DNA of 64,000 nucleotides, from assembly GCA_003605175.1 (NCBI GenBank), contig QWDA01000009.1, positions 124,001 through 188,000 on the forward strand. Direction: 5' to 3'. This document shows positions 8,324-17,216 of the stretch, piece by piece (position 1 is the first letter of the stretch; the number at the start of each line of letters is the position of its first letter). Below the pieces are notes generated by a model. It had not been told where the DNA came from, did no database searches, and worked only from the letters and a program-made list of their open reading frames with translations. Made by a program: the position numbers and the translations under genes. The stretch is from Paracoccaceae bacterium (GTDB taxonomy: Bacteria; Pseudomonadota; Alphaproteobacteria; Rhodobacterales; Rhodobacteraceae).

Positions 8324-9210
8324 GCGGCGCCGGCAATCCACTGGCGCAGCATCTGGCAAGCGGATCGACCTCGGTCTGCCGTTGCTGGAGCGTCACGCGC
8401 CGCGATGGCACGGTCTATGGGTTCACCGATCACGACCGGACGCTTTCCTTCGACGGCGTCGCGTTTCGGGCCGATACCGGCATGACCGCGCGGGCGGTCG
8501 AGCAGGTCACCGGGCTGTCGGTGGACAACTCGGAGGTGGTCGGCGCTCTGAGCCATCCTTCGGTGCGCGAGGCGGACATCGCCGCCGGCCGTTTCGACGG
8601 CGCCGAGGTCAGGGCCTGGCTGGTGAACTGGCAGGACCTGTCAGAGCGCGCATTGCTGTTTCGCGGTTCGCTTGGCGAGATCACCCGGTCCGGGGGAGGG
8701 TTCCGTGCTGAGTTGCGTGGCCTATCCGAAGCCCTGAACCAGCCCCGCGGGCGCGCCTATCAGGCAACATGCCCCGCGGTTCTGGGCGACGCCTCCTGTG
8801 GGTTCGACCTCGCGACACCGGGCTACTTCCTTGAAGGCCCTCTGACCCTGGCTGAAGACGGGCGCATCCTGACCTTGCCGGATACCGGTGGTTTCTCGAA
8901 GGGCTGGTTCGCCCGCGGCCGTGTCCGAGTCCTGTCCGGCGACGCGGTGGGTCTCGTCGGGATCGTGAAAGCCGACATTTCGAAGGCGGGCACGCGGCGC
9001 CTGGAACTGTGGGAGACGCTGCGGGCCGGGGTTGCGGCCGGGGATGTCGTTCGGGTCGAGGCAGGCTGCGACAGGCGCGCGGCGACCTGCCGGGACAAGT
9101 TCTCCAATTTCCTGAATTTCAGGGGCTTCCCGAACATCCCGGGTGAGGATTGGCTGATGAGCTACCCCCAGAAGAAGGGCGTGAACGACGGCGGGAGCCT
9201 GGGCGCATGA
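8320..9210 (+). CDS. GTA baseplate hub protein, DUF2163 (g13), TTG start
   Basis: A 296-residue product of the DUF2163/BR0599 phage family: N-terminal SVTRRDGTVYGFTDHDRTLSFDGV, then GRAYQATCPAVLGDASCGFDL, and a C-terminal CDRRAATCRDKFSNFLNFRGFPNIPGEDW. In the GTA structure this is a hub component carrying an iron-sulfur or metal-binding Cys cluster (Cys residues in CPAVLGDASC and C..RAATC are conserved). It starts with TTG inside TTGA shared with g12, so initiation probably relies on coupling. It ends in an ATGA overlap with the peptidase gene. Confidence 0.88.
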   Translation: MSGAGNPLAQHLASGSTSVCRCWSVTRRDGTVYGFTDHDRTLSFDGVAFRADTGMTARAVEQVTGLSVDNSEVVGALSHPSVREADIAAGRFDGAEVRAWLVNWQDLSERALLFRGSLGEITRSGGGFRAELRGLSEALNQPRGRAYQATCPAVLGDASCGFDLATPGYFLEGPLTLAEDGRILTLPDTGGFSKGWFARGRVRVLSGDAVGLVGIVKADISKAGTRRLELWETLRAGVAAGDVVRVEAGCDRRAATCRDKFSNFLNFRGFPNIPGEDWLMSYPQKKGVNDGGSLGA

Positions 9211-9650
9211 GCGGGCGCCCGGATATCGTGGACGAGGCACGCCGCTGGATCGGGACGCCGTATCGCCATCAGGGATCGGTTTGCGGTGCCGGCGCCGATT
9301 GTCTCGGGCTGATCCGGGGTGTCTGGCGGGCGATCCATGGCGAGGAGCCCGAAACGCCGCCGCCCTACAGCCGCGATTGGTCGGAAGCGTCCGGCGAGGA
9401 AGTGTTGTGGCACGGCGCCGCGCGGCACCTTGTGGCGAAGCCGTTCGAGCCTGTCGAGGCTGGCGATGTGGTCCTGTTCAGGATTCGGGACGGCCTGGTG
9501 GCCAAGCACCTCGGAATCATCGCCTCGGTGGGAACGGCGCCTTCCTTCGTTCATGCCTATTCCGGCCATGGCGTGGTCGAGAATTCCCTGTCGCTGCCGT
9601 GGCGGCGCCGGATCGTCGCTGCGTTTCGCTTTCCTGGAGGGCCTGTCTGA
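9207..9650 (+). CDS. GTA NlpC/P60 cell-wall peptidase (g14)
   Basis: A 147-residue NlpC/P60 cysteine peptidase that locally opens recipient peptidoglycan during DNA delivery. Catalytic Cys32 lies in GAGADCLGLIRG and His101 in VAKHLGII, with the EAGDVVLF strand between them. The N-terminal EARRWIGTPYRHQG is typical for GTA/phage members. The ATG at 9207 overlaps the g13 stop; starting further upstream would only extend into g13. Its TGA shares one base with the g15 ATG. Confidence 0.92.
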   Translation: MSGRPDIVDEARRWIGTPYRHQGSVCGAGADCLGLIRGVWRAIHGEEPETPPPYSRDWSEASGEEVLWHGAARHLVAKPFEPVEAGDVVLFRIRDGLVAKHLGIIASVGTAPSFVHAYSGHGVVENSLSLPWRRRIVAAFRFPGGPV

Positions 9651-12600
9651 TGGCCACGATCGTTCTTTCCGCGGTTGGCGCGGCAGCCGGCGGCGCGTTC
9701 GGCGGCGGTATCCTCGGACTGTCTTCTGTCGTGATCGGTCGCGCGATTGGCGGCACGATCGGCCAGGCGATCGACCGCCAGGTCTTCGGGCAGCGTCTCC
9801 TGGGGGCCGGCGGAGACGTCGTCGATCAGGGCAAGGTCGATCGTTTCCGCCTGTCGGGCGCCTGCGAAGGGGCGCCGGTGCCGGAGACCTTTGGGAGGAT
9901 GCGGGTCGCCGGCCAGGTGATCTGGGCGTCGCGATTCCTGGAAAAAGTGCAGACGCAGCGGGTTTCGTCGGGCGGCAAGGGCAGTGCTCCGCCCGCGACG
10001 ACGGTAAACAGCTTCAGCTACTCGGTGAGTCTTGCGATAGCGCTCGGCAAAGGCGAAGTCGCGCGCCTCGGACGGATCTGGGTCGACGGCAACGAGATCG
10101 CGCCGAGGGATCTGAACATGCGCTTCTACTCCGGGAGCGAAACGCAGCTTCCGGATCCGAAGCTCGAGGCTGTGGAAGGCACCGGTTCGGCGCCCGCCTT
10201 TCGCGGGACGGCCTATGTCGTGATCGAGGACCTCGATCTCGGTCAGTTCGGCAATCGGGTGCCGCAGTTCAATTTCGAGGTTGTGCGTCGCGAGCAGTCC
10301 GGCGCGCTGGCGGATAGCGATCTTGCAAGCGCGATCCGTGCGGTCGCACTCGTACCCGGGACGGGGGAGTACGCGCTCGCGACCACGCCGGTGCATGTTT
10401 CGAACGGGCCGGGCAGGAATGTCTCGGTCAATGTGAATTCCCCCTTGGGGATCACCGATTGTGCCGCCGCGCTCGATGCCATGCGGTCCGAACTCCCGAA
10501 CCACAAGGCGACCTCGCTCGTCGTGTCCTGGTTCGGAACGGATCTGCGCTGCGGGCTGTGCGAAATTGCACCTCGGGTCGAGCAGGTGGCGTTGGACGGC
10601 GTCGAGATGCCCTGGTCCGTTTCCGGGCTGAGCAGAGCCCAGGCCGGTATCGTGCCCTATGAAGAGGATCGGCCGGTCTATGGCGGCACACCTGCCGATG
10701 CGTCTGTCGTCGAGGCCATCTCCGAATTGCGCGCGGATGGGCGCGAGGTGATGTTCTACCCGTTTCTCCTCATGGAACAGCTTGCCGGCAACGGGCTGCT
10801 CGATCCCTGGAGCGGCGCTGCCGATCAGCCGGCACTGCCCTGGCGGGGGCGGATTACCCTGTCGGTTGCACCGGGGGCGACAGGTAGCCCGGACGGCACG
10901 ACCGCGGCAGATGCCGAAGTGGCCGCCTTCTTCGGGACGGCCGCACCCGGTGACTTCAGCGTCTCTGGCGCGACCGTCGCCTACTCGGGGGCGCCCGAGA
11001 ACTCCTACCGAAAATTCATCCTGCATTATGCGCATCTTTGCGCGGCGGCGGGCGGGATCGACGCGTTCTGCATCGGCTCGGAGATGCGGGGGCTTACCCA
11101 GATCCGTGGGGCAGGGGGCACTTTTCCTGTGGTGGCCGCGCTCAGGGCGCTGGCCGCCGATGTCCGTCAGATCCTCGGCTCCGGCACGAAAATCGGCTAC
11201 GCTGCGGATTGGTCGGAGTACTTCGGCTACCAGCCGCAGGACGGGTCGGGCGGTCTGTTCTTCCATCTCGACCCTCTCTGGTCCGATCCGGAAATCGATT
11301 TCGTCGGTATCGACAATTACATGCCGCTCGCGGATTGGCGCGATGGCGAGAGCCATGCCGATATCGACTGGGGTTCGATCTACAACCTGGACTACCTGCG
11401 CGGAAACATCGAAGGCGGCGAAGGCTTCGACTGGTTCTATGCGTCCGACGCGGATGCCGAAGACCAGCTGCGTAGCCCGATTTCGGACGGGGCGTATGGC
11501 GAAGACTGGGTCTATCGCTACAAGGACATCCGTGCCTGGTGGAGCCAGCCGCACCACGACCGTCCGGGTGGCGTGCGCTCGGCAACGCCGACGGACTGGG
11601 TGCCCCGGTCAAAGCCGATCTGGTTCACCGAGATCGGCTGTGCGGCCATCGACAAGGGCGCCAACGCGCCGAACAGGTTCTTCGATCCGAAATCGTCGGA
11701 ATCGGGTCTGCCGCCCTTTTCGTCCGGACGCAGGGACGACACGATGCAGATGCAGTTCCTGATCGCTCAGCTCGGCTACTGGTCCGATCGGGCGATCAAC
11801 CCGGTATCGCCGGTCTATGGCGGCCCGATGATCGATACCGGCCACGCGTTCGTCTGGGCCTGGGATGCGCGACCGTTTCCGTTCTTCCCGAACAATCGCG
11901 CGCTCTGGAGCGACGGCGGCAACTACGGCAGGGGCCATTGGCTGAACGGGCGGACGTCCTCGCGGGCGCTGGCCTCCGTGGTGCGGGAAATCTGTCGCGG
12001 CTCAGGGGTGACCGACATCGATGTGAGCGCGCTCCACGGCGTCGTGAGAGGGTTCTCGAGCGAAGGTGCGGGAACCGCGCGGTCGGCATTGCAGCCGCTG
12101 ATGCTGGCCTATGGGTTCGACGCGCTGGAAAAAAGCGGCCAGATCGTGTTCCGGTCACGCGATGCGCGGCCCAGAGGCGCGATTGCGACAAGCGATCTGG
12201 CGGAGACCGATGAAGTGCCGGGCACGATCGAGCGCGTGCGTGCGCCCGAAGCCGAGACGGTGGGCCGGGTCCGGATCAGCGCCATGGAGGCGGAAGGGTC
12301 CTACCAAATCCGCAGCGGCGAGGCGGTTTTTCCGGACGAGACCGTCGAGACCGTGACGCAGACCGAACTGCCGCTTCTCCTGACCCAGTCGGAATTGCGG
12401 GCGATTGCGGAACGCTGGCTCGCGGAGGCGCGCGTGGCCCGCGACAGCTTGCGCTTCTCGCTGCCGCCGTCGCGCACGCAGGTCTCGGTCGGCGATGTCG
12501 TGACCGTGGAGGACGGCGGCGATACCGCGCGCTACCGTATCGACCGGCTGGAGCAGGCGGGCCTCCAGATCGCGAGCGCGATCCGGGTCGATGCCGATCT

Positions 12601-13597
12601 CTACACGCCGTCCTCCGATCTCGACGATAGCGGGACGGCACCGGTGCCCTTCGTCGCGCCGGTTCCAGTCTACCCGGTCTTCCTCGACCTGCCGCTGATC
12701 TCCGGCGACGAGCTGCCCCATGCGCCCCATATCGCCGTGGCGGCCGATCCCTGGCCCGGCTCGGCGGCGGTTTTCAGATCCACCTCCGCGGACGGGTTCG
12801 TGCTCGACACCGAGGTGCGCGACCCCTCGGCGATCGGCGTCACCGAGACCGACCTCGCCGCCGCGGCGCCGGGCCTGTGGGACAGGGGGGCGGCACTTCG
12901 GGTGCGGCTCTCGGGCGGCGCGTTCGAGTCGGTGAGCGACGCAGACATCCTCAATGGCGCAAATGCCGTGGCCATCGGTGACGGGCAGTCCGACCTGTGG
13001 GAGATCTTCCAGTTCCGGAACGCGGATCTGATCGGCGAGGACCTCTACGAACTGTCATGGCGCCTGCGAGGACAGGCCGGAACCGATGCCGTGATGCCGG
13101 CGGTCTGGCCGGCCGGCAGCACCGTGGTGCCGCTCAGTGGCGCGCTGGTGCAGATCGGACTTTCCTCGTCGGAACGCGGCCTTGCGCGCCGCTACCGGAT
13201 CGGCCCGTCCAGCCTCCCCGTGGACGATCCGGTCTATGTCGAAACGGAACGGGCCTTCGATGGGGTCGGTCTCCGTCCCTACGCGCCGGTGCATCTGCGC
13301 AGCTTGATCGACCCCGTCGGCGGAACAGCGATCCGCTGGATCCGCAGAACCCGGATCGACGGGAATTCCTGGCTCGGCCTCGACGTGCCGCTCGGCGAGG
13401 CGCGCGAGGAATATCTCGTGCGGGTCTTCGACGGCGGGGCGCTCGTTCGCGAAACGACGGTGTCCCAGGCCGCCTGGACCTATGCCGGTGTCGACAAGGC
13501 TGCCGACGGCATCTCCGGCCCCTACACCGTCGAAATCGCCCAGCTTTCGGACCGCTACGGTCCCGGACCATTCGGAAGGATCGCGATCAATGACTAG
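9650..13597 (+). CDS. GTA megatron: TIM-barrel host-specificity protein (g15)
   Basis: The largest GTA protein, 1315 residues, at the tail tip. The N terminus (1-60) is hydrophobic and Gly-rich. A glycoside-hydrolase-like TIM barrel spans about 420-740, with FCIGSEMRGL near 474 and WFTEIGC near 657, the motifs of the GTA TIM-barrel-like domain. A phage-tail (PF13550-type) domain follows from about 790 to 950 (GTIERVRAPEAE), then beta-rich C-terminal parts. In GTAs it contacts the recipient surface and forms part of the ejection path. The ATG is in TGATG with g14. It overlaps the following DUF2793 gene by 8 bases. Confidence 0.93.
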   Translation: MATIVLSAVGAAAGGAFGGGILGLSSVVIGRAIGGTIGQAIDRQVFGQRLLGAGGDVVDQGKVDRFRLSGACEGAPVPETFGRMRVAGQVIWASRFLEKVQTQRVSSGGKGSAPPATTVNSFSYSVSLAIALGKGEVARLGRIWVDGNEIAPRDLNMRFYSGSETQLPDPKLEAVEGTGSAPAFRGTAYVVIEDLDLGQFGNRVPQFNFEVVRREQSGALADSDLASAIRAVALVPGTGEYALATTPVHVSNGPGRNVSVNVNSPLGITDCAAALDAMRSELPNHKATSLVVSWFGTDLRCGLCEIAPRVEQVALDGVEMPWSVSGLSRAQAGIVPYEEDRPVYGGTPADASVVEAISELRADGREVMFYPFLLMEQLAGNGLLDPWSGAADQPALPWRGRITLSVAPGATGSPDGTTAADAEVAAFFGTAAPGDFSVSGATVAYSGAPENSYRKFILHYAHLCAAAGGIDAFCIGSEMRGLTQIRGAGGTFPVVAALRALAADVRQILGSGTKIGYAADWSEYFGYQPQDGSGGLFFHLDPLWSDPEIDFVGIDNYMPLADWRDGESHADIDWGSIYNLDYLRGNIEGGEGFDWFYASDADAEDQLRSPISDGAYGEDWVYRYKDIRAWWSQPHHDRPGGVRSATPTDWVPRSKPIWFTEIGCAAIDKGANAPNRFFDPKSSESGLPPFSSGRRDDTMQMQFLIAQLGYWSDRAINPVSPVYGGPMIDTGHAFVWAWDARPFPFFPNNRALWSDGGNYGRGHWLNGRTSSRALASVVREICRGSGVTDIDVSALHGVVRGFSSEGAGTARSALQPLMLAYGFDALEKSGQIVFRSRDARPRGAIATSDLAETDEVPGTIERVRAPEAETVGRVRISAMEAEGSYQIRSGEAVFPDETVETVTQTELPLLLTQSELRAIAERWLAEARVARDSLRFSLPPSRTQVSVGDVVTVEDGGDTARYRIDRLEQAGLQIASAIRVDADLYTPSSDLDDSGTAPVPFVAPVPVYPVFLDLPLISGDELPHAPHIAVAADPWPGSAAVFRSTSADGFVLDTEVRDPSAIGVTETDLAAAAPGLWDRGAALRVRLSGGAFESVSDADILNGANAVAIGDGQSDLWEIFQFRNADLIGEDLYELSWRLRGQAGTDAVMPAVWPAGSTVVPLSGALVQIGLSSSERGLARRYRIGPSSLPVDDPVYVETERAFDGVGLRPYAPVHLRSLIDPVGGTAIRWIRRTRIDGNSWLGLDVPLGEAREEYLVRVFDGGALVRETTVSQAAWTYAGVDKAADGISGPYTVEIAQLSDRYGPGPFGRIAIND

Positions 13598-14303
13598 CAC
13601 GCCGACCCTCGGGCTGCCGCTCCTGCAGCCCTCGCAGGCCCAGAAGCACGTGACGGTGAACGAGGCGCTGGTGCGGCTCGACGCGCTGGCCCAGCTCACG
13701 CTCGCCTCGCGCAGCCTCACCCAGCCGCCCGCCGCCCCGGTCGAGGGCGACCTCTACGCGGTGCCCACCGGTGCGACTGGTGCCTGGAGCGGCGCGGACG
13801 GGCAGGCAGCCGTCTACGTGAATGGCGGCTGGGCTTTCGTTGCCCCCAAACCGGGCTGGCAAGGCTGGATCGCCGACGAGGGCGCTGCGGCGCAGTTCGA
13901 CGGCCAGGCTTGGGTGGCGGGCAGCGGCTCGCTCTCGCCCAACGGAGCGGCGACCATGTTCCGCGTGGTCGAGATCGACCACACCATTGCCGCCGGCGCG
14001 AGCTCCGACACCCTGCCGGTGATCCCTGCGCAATCTGTCGTGTTCGGTGTGACCGGGCGTGTTCTCTCCACGATCACGGGTGCGGCCACCTCCTGGCAAC
14101 TCGGGATCGGCGGCGTCTCGGCGAACCGCTATGGCAACGGGCTCGGGCTTTCCGCGGGGTCCTGGCTCCGGGGGATCACGTCGCAACCACTGGCCTACTA
14201 CGCCGACACGCCGCTCACGCTGACCGGCGAGGGCGGCGACTTCTCGGGCGGCGTGGTGCGCCTCGCGGTCCACATCGCCGAACTGGCGCTGCCCCGGGCG
14301 TGA
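13590..14303 (+). CDS. DUF2793 GTA fibre/spike-type protein
   Basis: The 237-residue product starts with the DUF2793 signature (TLGLPLLQPSQAQKHVTVNEAL..LDALAQL) followed by PPAAPVEGDLYAVP and GWAFVAPKPGWQGWI. The C-terminal part is a beta-rich, probably receptor-binding domain. In R. capsulatus, GTA fibre/spike proteins are encoded away from the main cluster. Here this gene overlaps g15 by 8 bases and closes the run, so it should be co-expressed with the particle genes. Whether it is a tail fibre or a head spike cannot be told from sequence. Confidence 0.8.
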   Translation: MTSTPTLGLPLLQPSQAQKHVTVNEALVRLDALAQLTLASRSLTQPPAAPVEGDLYAVPTGATGAWSGADGQAAVYVNGGWAFVAPKPGWQGWIADEGAAAQFDGQAWVAGSGSLSPNGAATMFRVVEIDHTIAAGASSDTLPVIPAQSVVFGVTGRVLSTITGAATSWQLGIGGVSANRYGNGLGLSAGSWLRGITSQPLAYYADTPLTLTGEGGDFSGGVVRLAVHIAELALPRA

Positions 14304-14311
14304 ATCGCGAA

Positions 14312-14333
14312 GGGCGGCACTTGCGCCCCGCCC
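14312..14333. terminator. Hairpin between GTA cluster and the DksA/TraR pseudogene
   Basis: GGGCGG (14312-14317) and CCGCCC (14328-14333) pair around a 10-base loop directly after the last GTA gene and at the 3' end of the opposing pseudogene. There is no T-run, so termination may be weak or factor-dependent. Confidence 0.35.
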
Positions 14334-14674
14334 TATCCCCGCGCGCAGGAAAGGCAGGTCGGCACCGTCGGATCCGCCTCCAGCCGGCCCCGTGCGATGG
14401 CCTCGCCGCATTCCGTGCAATAGCCGTATTCTCCCTCCGCCAGCCGCGCCAGGGCCGCCTATATCCTGCGGCGCTCGCTGGCGCGGCGGCGTTCGGTGGC
14501 CTGCGCCATCGCCTGGCGCTGCAATGCGTCCATCCGGCTGAGCCGCCCCACCGATTGCTGGTCGAGCATAACCGTTGCGCGGTCCTCGTGCCCGGTCCGG
14601 TCTCCGCGATCAAGCGCCGCGAGCATCGCGAGAAGGCGGGCGCGCAACGTTTTGTCATGATCGGGCTCACACAA
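14333..14674 (-). pseudogene. DksA/TraR zinc-finger gene with in-frame amber stop
   Basis: Reading the minus strand from a TTG at 14674 gives a helical N-terminal part (LRARLLAMLAALDRGDRTG, EDRATVMLDQQSVGRLSRMD, ATERRRASERRRI). It is cut by TAG at 14459-14461, and the same frame then continues with AALARLAEGEYGYCTECGE and a second pair in PTVPTCLSCARG, stopping at 14333-14335. This is a complete small DksA/TraR-type protein (about 113 codons) with four zinc-ligand Cys, interrupted only by the TAG where relatives usually carry Glu or another polar residue. One base change would explain it. The Cys4 finger would be lost, so the gene is probably dead; sequencing error or readthrough is possible. 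Confidence 0.75.
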
Positions 14675-14753
14675 TTTCGTGCCTTTCGCGGGTTTCGCCT
14701 TTGGCGCCGGACGCCTATTTGGTGTAAGACGGGCGCCAACCGGAGGACAAGCC

Positions 14754-15584
14754 ATGGCCGAGACCCGCAAGAAGATCGCCGAACTGGATCCGATCTGGTC
14801 GCGCATCCGCGATGATGCGGAACAGATCGTGGCAAAGGAGCCGCTGCTCGGCGGTCTGGTGCATTCCTCGATCCTGCACCACCCCACGTTCGAACGCGCG
14901 CTGTCCTACCGGATCTCGCTCAAGCTCGCCTCGGGCGAGATGTCGGAACAGCTCCTGCGCGAAATCGCCGACGAGGCCTATGCTGCCGAACCCGGGATCG
15001 GCCAGGCCGCGCGTGCCGATATCGTGGCCGTTTTCGACCGCGACCCGGCCTGCCACCGGATGATCCAGCCGCTCCTCTACTTCAAGGGCTTCCAGGCGCT
15101 GCAATCCTACCGGATCGGCCACTGGCTCTGGACCGAGGGCCGTGAGGACATGGCCTTTTTCATCCAGATGCGCGTCTCCGAAGTGTTCGGCGTCGATATC
15201 CATCCCAATGCGCGGATGGGCCGCGGCATCATGATCGACCACGCCCATTCCATCGTCATCGGCGAGACTGCCGTGGTGGGCGACAACGTGTCGATGCTGC
15301 ATTCGGTGACCCTGGGCGGCACCGGCAAGGAGGAGGAAGACCGGCATCCGAAGATCGGCGACGGCGTGTTGATCGGCGCCGGGGCGAAGGTGCTCGGCAA
15401 TATCCGGGTCGGCGCCTGCTCGCGGATCGCGGCCGGTTCGGTGGTGCTGGAGGAAGTGCCGCGCAACACCACGGTCGCGGGTGTGCCGGCCAGGATCGTC
15501 GGCACCGCGGGCTGCTCGCAGCCCTCGCAGGCGATGGACCAGCTCCTCTCGAAATGCTGCGGCCCGGACGACGCCGGATCGTGA
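14754..15584 (+). CDS. cysE: Serine O-acetyltransferase
   Basis: Acetylates L-serine with acetyl-CoA to O-acetylserine, the first step of cysteine synthesis. The 276-residue protein has the N-terminal helical SATase domain (DPIWSRIRDDAEQIVAKEP) and a left-handed beta-helix C terminus with hexapeptide repeats, including GVDIHPNARMGRGIMIDHAHSIVIGETAVVGDNV. The catalytic His lies in the IDHAH segment. CGGAGGA precedes ATG 14754. cysK follows 49 bases downstream, so the two enzymes of the pathway are co-transcribed. A feedback-inhibition tail cannot be assigned by eye. Confidence 0.95.
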   Translation: MAETRKKIAELDPIWSRIRDDAEQIVAKEPLLGGLVHSSILHHPTFERALSYRISLKLASGEMSEQLLREIADEAYAAEPGIGQAARADIVAVFDRDPACHRMIQPLLYFKGFQALQSYRIGHWLWTEGREDMAFFIQMRVSEVFGVDIHPNARMGRGIMIDHAHSIVIGETAVVGDNVSMLHSVTLGGTGKEEEDRHPKIGDGVLIGAGAKVLGNIRVGACSRIAAGSVVLEEVPRNTTVAGVPARIVGTAGCSQPSQAMDQLLSKCCGPDDAGS

Positions 15585-15633
15585 CGGACTTCCCGGGCCA
15601 ACCGCCCGGGCGAAACTGAAGAGGGGTAGATCC

Positions 15634-16707
15634 ATGACCATTCGCACAACGGACGGCCGCGGCCGTCTTTTCGCGTCGGTACTCGACACGGTGGGCGACA
15701 CGCCCTGCATCCGGATCAACCGGATCGCGCCGAAACACGTGACCGTCTATGTCAAGGCCGAGGCGTTCAACCCGGCCGCCTCGGTGAAGGACCGGCTCGC
15801 GCTCAACATCATCGAGGCGGCGGAACGCGACGGCCGGCTGAAACCCGGCCAGACCGTGGTCGAGGCGACAAGCGGAAACACCGGCATCGGGCTCGCCATG
15901 GTCTGCGCCGCGAAGGGGTATCCGCTCGTCGTCACCATGGCCGACAGCTTCTCGATCGAGCGCCGCAGGCTGATGCGCTTCCTCGGTGCCAAGGTGGTAC
16001 TGACCCCGCGCGCCGAAAAGGCGATGGGCATGTACAACAAGGCCAAGGAACTCGCCGAGCAGAACGGCTGGTTTCTCGCCCGGCAGTTCGAGACGAAGGA
16101 CAATGCCGATATCCACGAGAACACCACTGCGCGCGAGATCCTCGGCGATTTCGAGGGCGAGCGGCTCGACTACTTCGTGACCGGATACGGCACCGGCGGC
16201 ACGCTCGCCGGGGTGGGAAGGGTGCTCCGGAAGGAACGCCCCGGGACGAAGATCATCTGCTCGGAACCGGCGAATGCCGCGCTCGTCTCCTCCGGCACGC
16301 CGCAGGAGCGGGTCGGCGAGGATGCCGCCAAGGGCCACCCGGCCTGGCAGCCGCACTCGATCCAGGGCTGGACCCCGGATTTCATTCCCTACGTGCTGCA
16401 GGAGGCGATCGACGGCGGCTATTACGACCAGATGATCCCGATTCCCGGCCCGGACGGTATCGCCTGGTCGAAGCGGCTCGCCGCCGAGGAGGGGATATTC
16501 TGCGGGATCTCCGCCGGGGCGACCTTTGCCTGCGCGATGAAGGTGGCCGAAACCGCGCCCGAAGGTTCGGTGATGCTGGTCATGCTGCCCGATACCGGCG
16601 AACGTTACCTGTCCTCGCCGCTCTTCGAGGGGATCCCCGAGGACATGACCGAGGAGGAGCGGGCGATCTCGCTCTCGACGCCGACGGCGCAGATGGCTGC
16701 GGAGTAG
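15634..16707 (+). CDS. cysK: Cysteine synthase A
   Basis: PLP enzyme converting O-acetylserine and sulfide to cysteine. It has 357 residues, with the PLP lysine at K52 in NPAASVKDRLA, the substrate loop TSGNTGIGLA, and the phosphate-binding GTGGTLAGVG. It is somewhat longer than the ~310-residue E. coli CysK, with extra sequence between the GTGGT loop and the C terminus (QPHSIQGWTPDFIP..), a form common in Rhodobacterales. GAGGGG precedes the ATG. Downstream of cysE in the same direction. Confidence 0.93.
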   Translation: MTIRTTDGRGRLFASVLDTVGDTPCIRINRIAPKHVTVYVKAEAFNPAASVKDRLALNIIEAAERDGRLKPGQTVVEATSGNTGIGLAMVCAAKGYPLVVTMADSFSIERRRLMRFLGAKVVLTPRAEKAMGMYNKAKELAEQNGWFLARQFETKDNADIHENTTAREILGDFEGERLDYFVTGYGTGGTLAGVGRVLRKERPGTKIICSEPANAALVSSGTPQERVGEDAAKGHPAWQPHSIQGWTPDFIPYVLQEAIDGGYYDQMIPIPGPDGIAWSKRLAAEEGIFCGISAGATFACAMKVAETAPEGSVMLVMLPDTGERYLSSPLFEGIPEDMTEEERAISLSTPTAQMAAE

Positions 16708-16722
16708 GTCTTTCCAGGAGGA

Positions 16723-16743
16723 GCGGGCCCGTGCCGGGCCCGC
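16723..16743. terminator. Hairpin between cysK and the AhpD-like gene
   Basis: GCGGGCCC (16723-16730) and GGGCCCGC (16736-16743) form an 8-bp stem with a 5-base loop between convergent genes. No T-run follows. It probably ends cysE-cysK transcription, perhaps with Rho. Confidence 0.45.
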
Positions 16744-16785
16744 ATTCCATGTCTCGCGCCGACGCCTCTGGCTCTGGCGCTCGGG
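16742..16785. repeat. Dispersed 44-bp intergenic repeat, copy A
   Basis: A 44-base stretch beginning GCATTCCATGTCTCGCG recurs at 33190-33233 with three mismatches. Both copies lie outside genes and directly beside GC-rich inverted sequence. The sequence is not part of either neighbouring coding region. The function is unknown; a small non-autonomous repeat family is the simplest reading. Confidence 0.6.
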
Positions 16786-16804
16786 TGGGCGCCCGGCGGC
16801 ACCG

Positions 16805-17137
16805 TCAGGCGAATTGATCGAAGGCCTCGAGGGCCTTGACCCCGTACATGTAGGCCGGCCCGCCCCCCATCATCACCGCGACCGAGATCGTCTCGGCGAT
16901 TTCCTCGCGCGTGGCGCCCGCCTTCACCGCGCCCAGCAGGTGGAAGCCGATGCAATCGACGCAGCGGTCGGCGATGCCGATGGCGAGTGCAATGAGTTCC
17001 TTCTGCTTGAGGTCCAGCGCGCCCGGCGCCATCGCGGCCCGGTGCAGCGCAGTGAAACCGTGGCCGGTTTCGGGTTGAACCTGACGGAAGGCGGCGAGGT
17101 TTTCGCTGGTTTCCTTGAGATGCGATTTCCAGTCCAT
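16805..17137 (-). CDS. Carboxymuconolactone decarboxylase/AhpD-like protein
   Basis: A 110-residue all-helical protein of the CMD/AhpD family. The redox motif is Cys59-x-x-Cys62-x-x-x-His66 (RCVDCIGFH), which in AhpD relays electrons to peroxiredoxin. The surroundings (DLKQKELIALAIGIA, GATREEIAETISVAVMMGGGPA) are standard for the family. The ATG at 17137 follows GGGAGAG. It lies downstream of the pdh operon on the same strand, separated by a perfect hairpin, so it may be a separate unit. The actual substrate is unknown; a peroxide-defence role is an inference. Confidence 0.85.
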   Translation of the reverse strand: MDWKSHLKETSENLAAFRQVQPETGHGFTALHRAAMAPGALDLKQKELIALAIGIADRCVDCIGFHLLGAVKAGATREEIAETISVAVMMGGGPAYMYGVKALEAFDQFA

Positions 17138-17162
17138 GGCGGAGCTCTCCCTGACACGAGAA

Positions 17163-17190
17163 CGGCCTTCGCCCATCGGGACGAAGGCCG
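17163..17190 (-). terminator. 9-bp hairpin after pdhC
   Basis: CGGCCTTCG (17163-17171) and CGAAGGCCG (17182-17190) form a perfect stem with a 10-base loop 27 bases after the pdhC stop and 26 bases before the AhpD-like start. A short T-poor tail follows on the minus strand, so termination may be partial. Confidence 0.5.
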
Positions 17191-17216
17191 CCTTGTCTCA
17201 GATCAAGCCGCGCCGG

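Noticed and set aside
9557-11557. 666-codon minus-strand open frame inside GTA g15
   Set aside because: Antisense shadow of the TIM-barrel protein; the translation is Arg/Pro/Gly-rich without any domain.
1-14303. Intact prophage
   Set aside because: Gene set and order match gene transfer agents; no integrase, repressor, replication or lysis genes and no attachment sites were seen.
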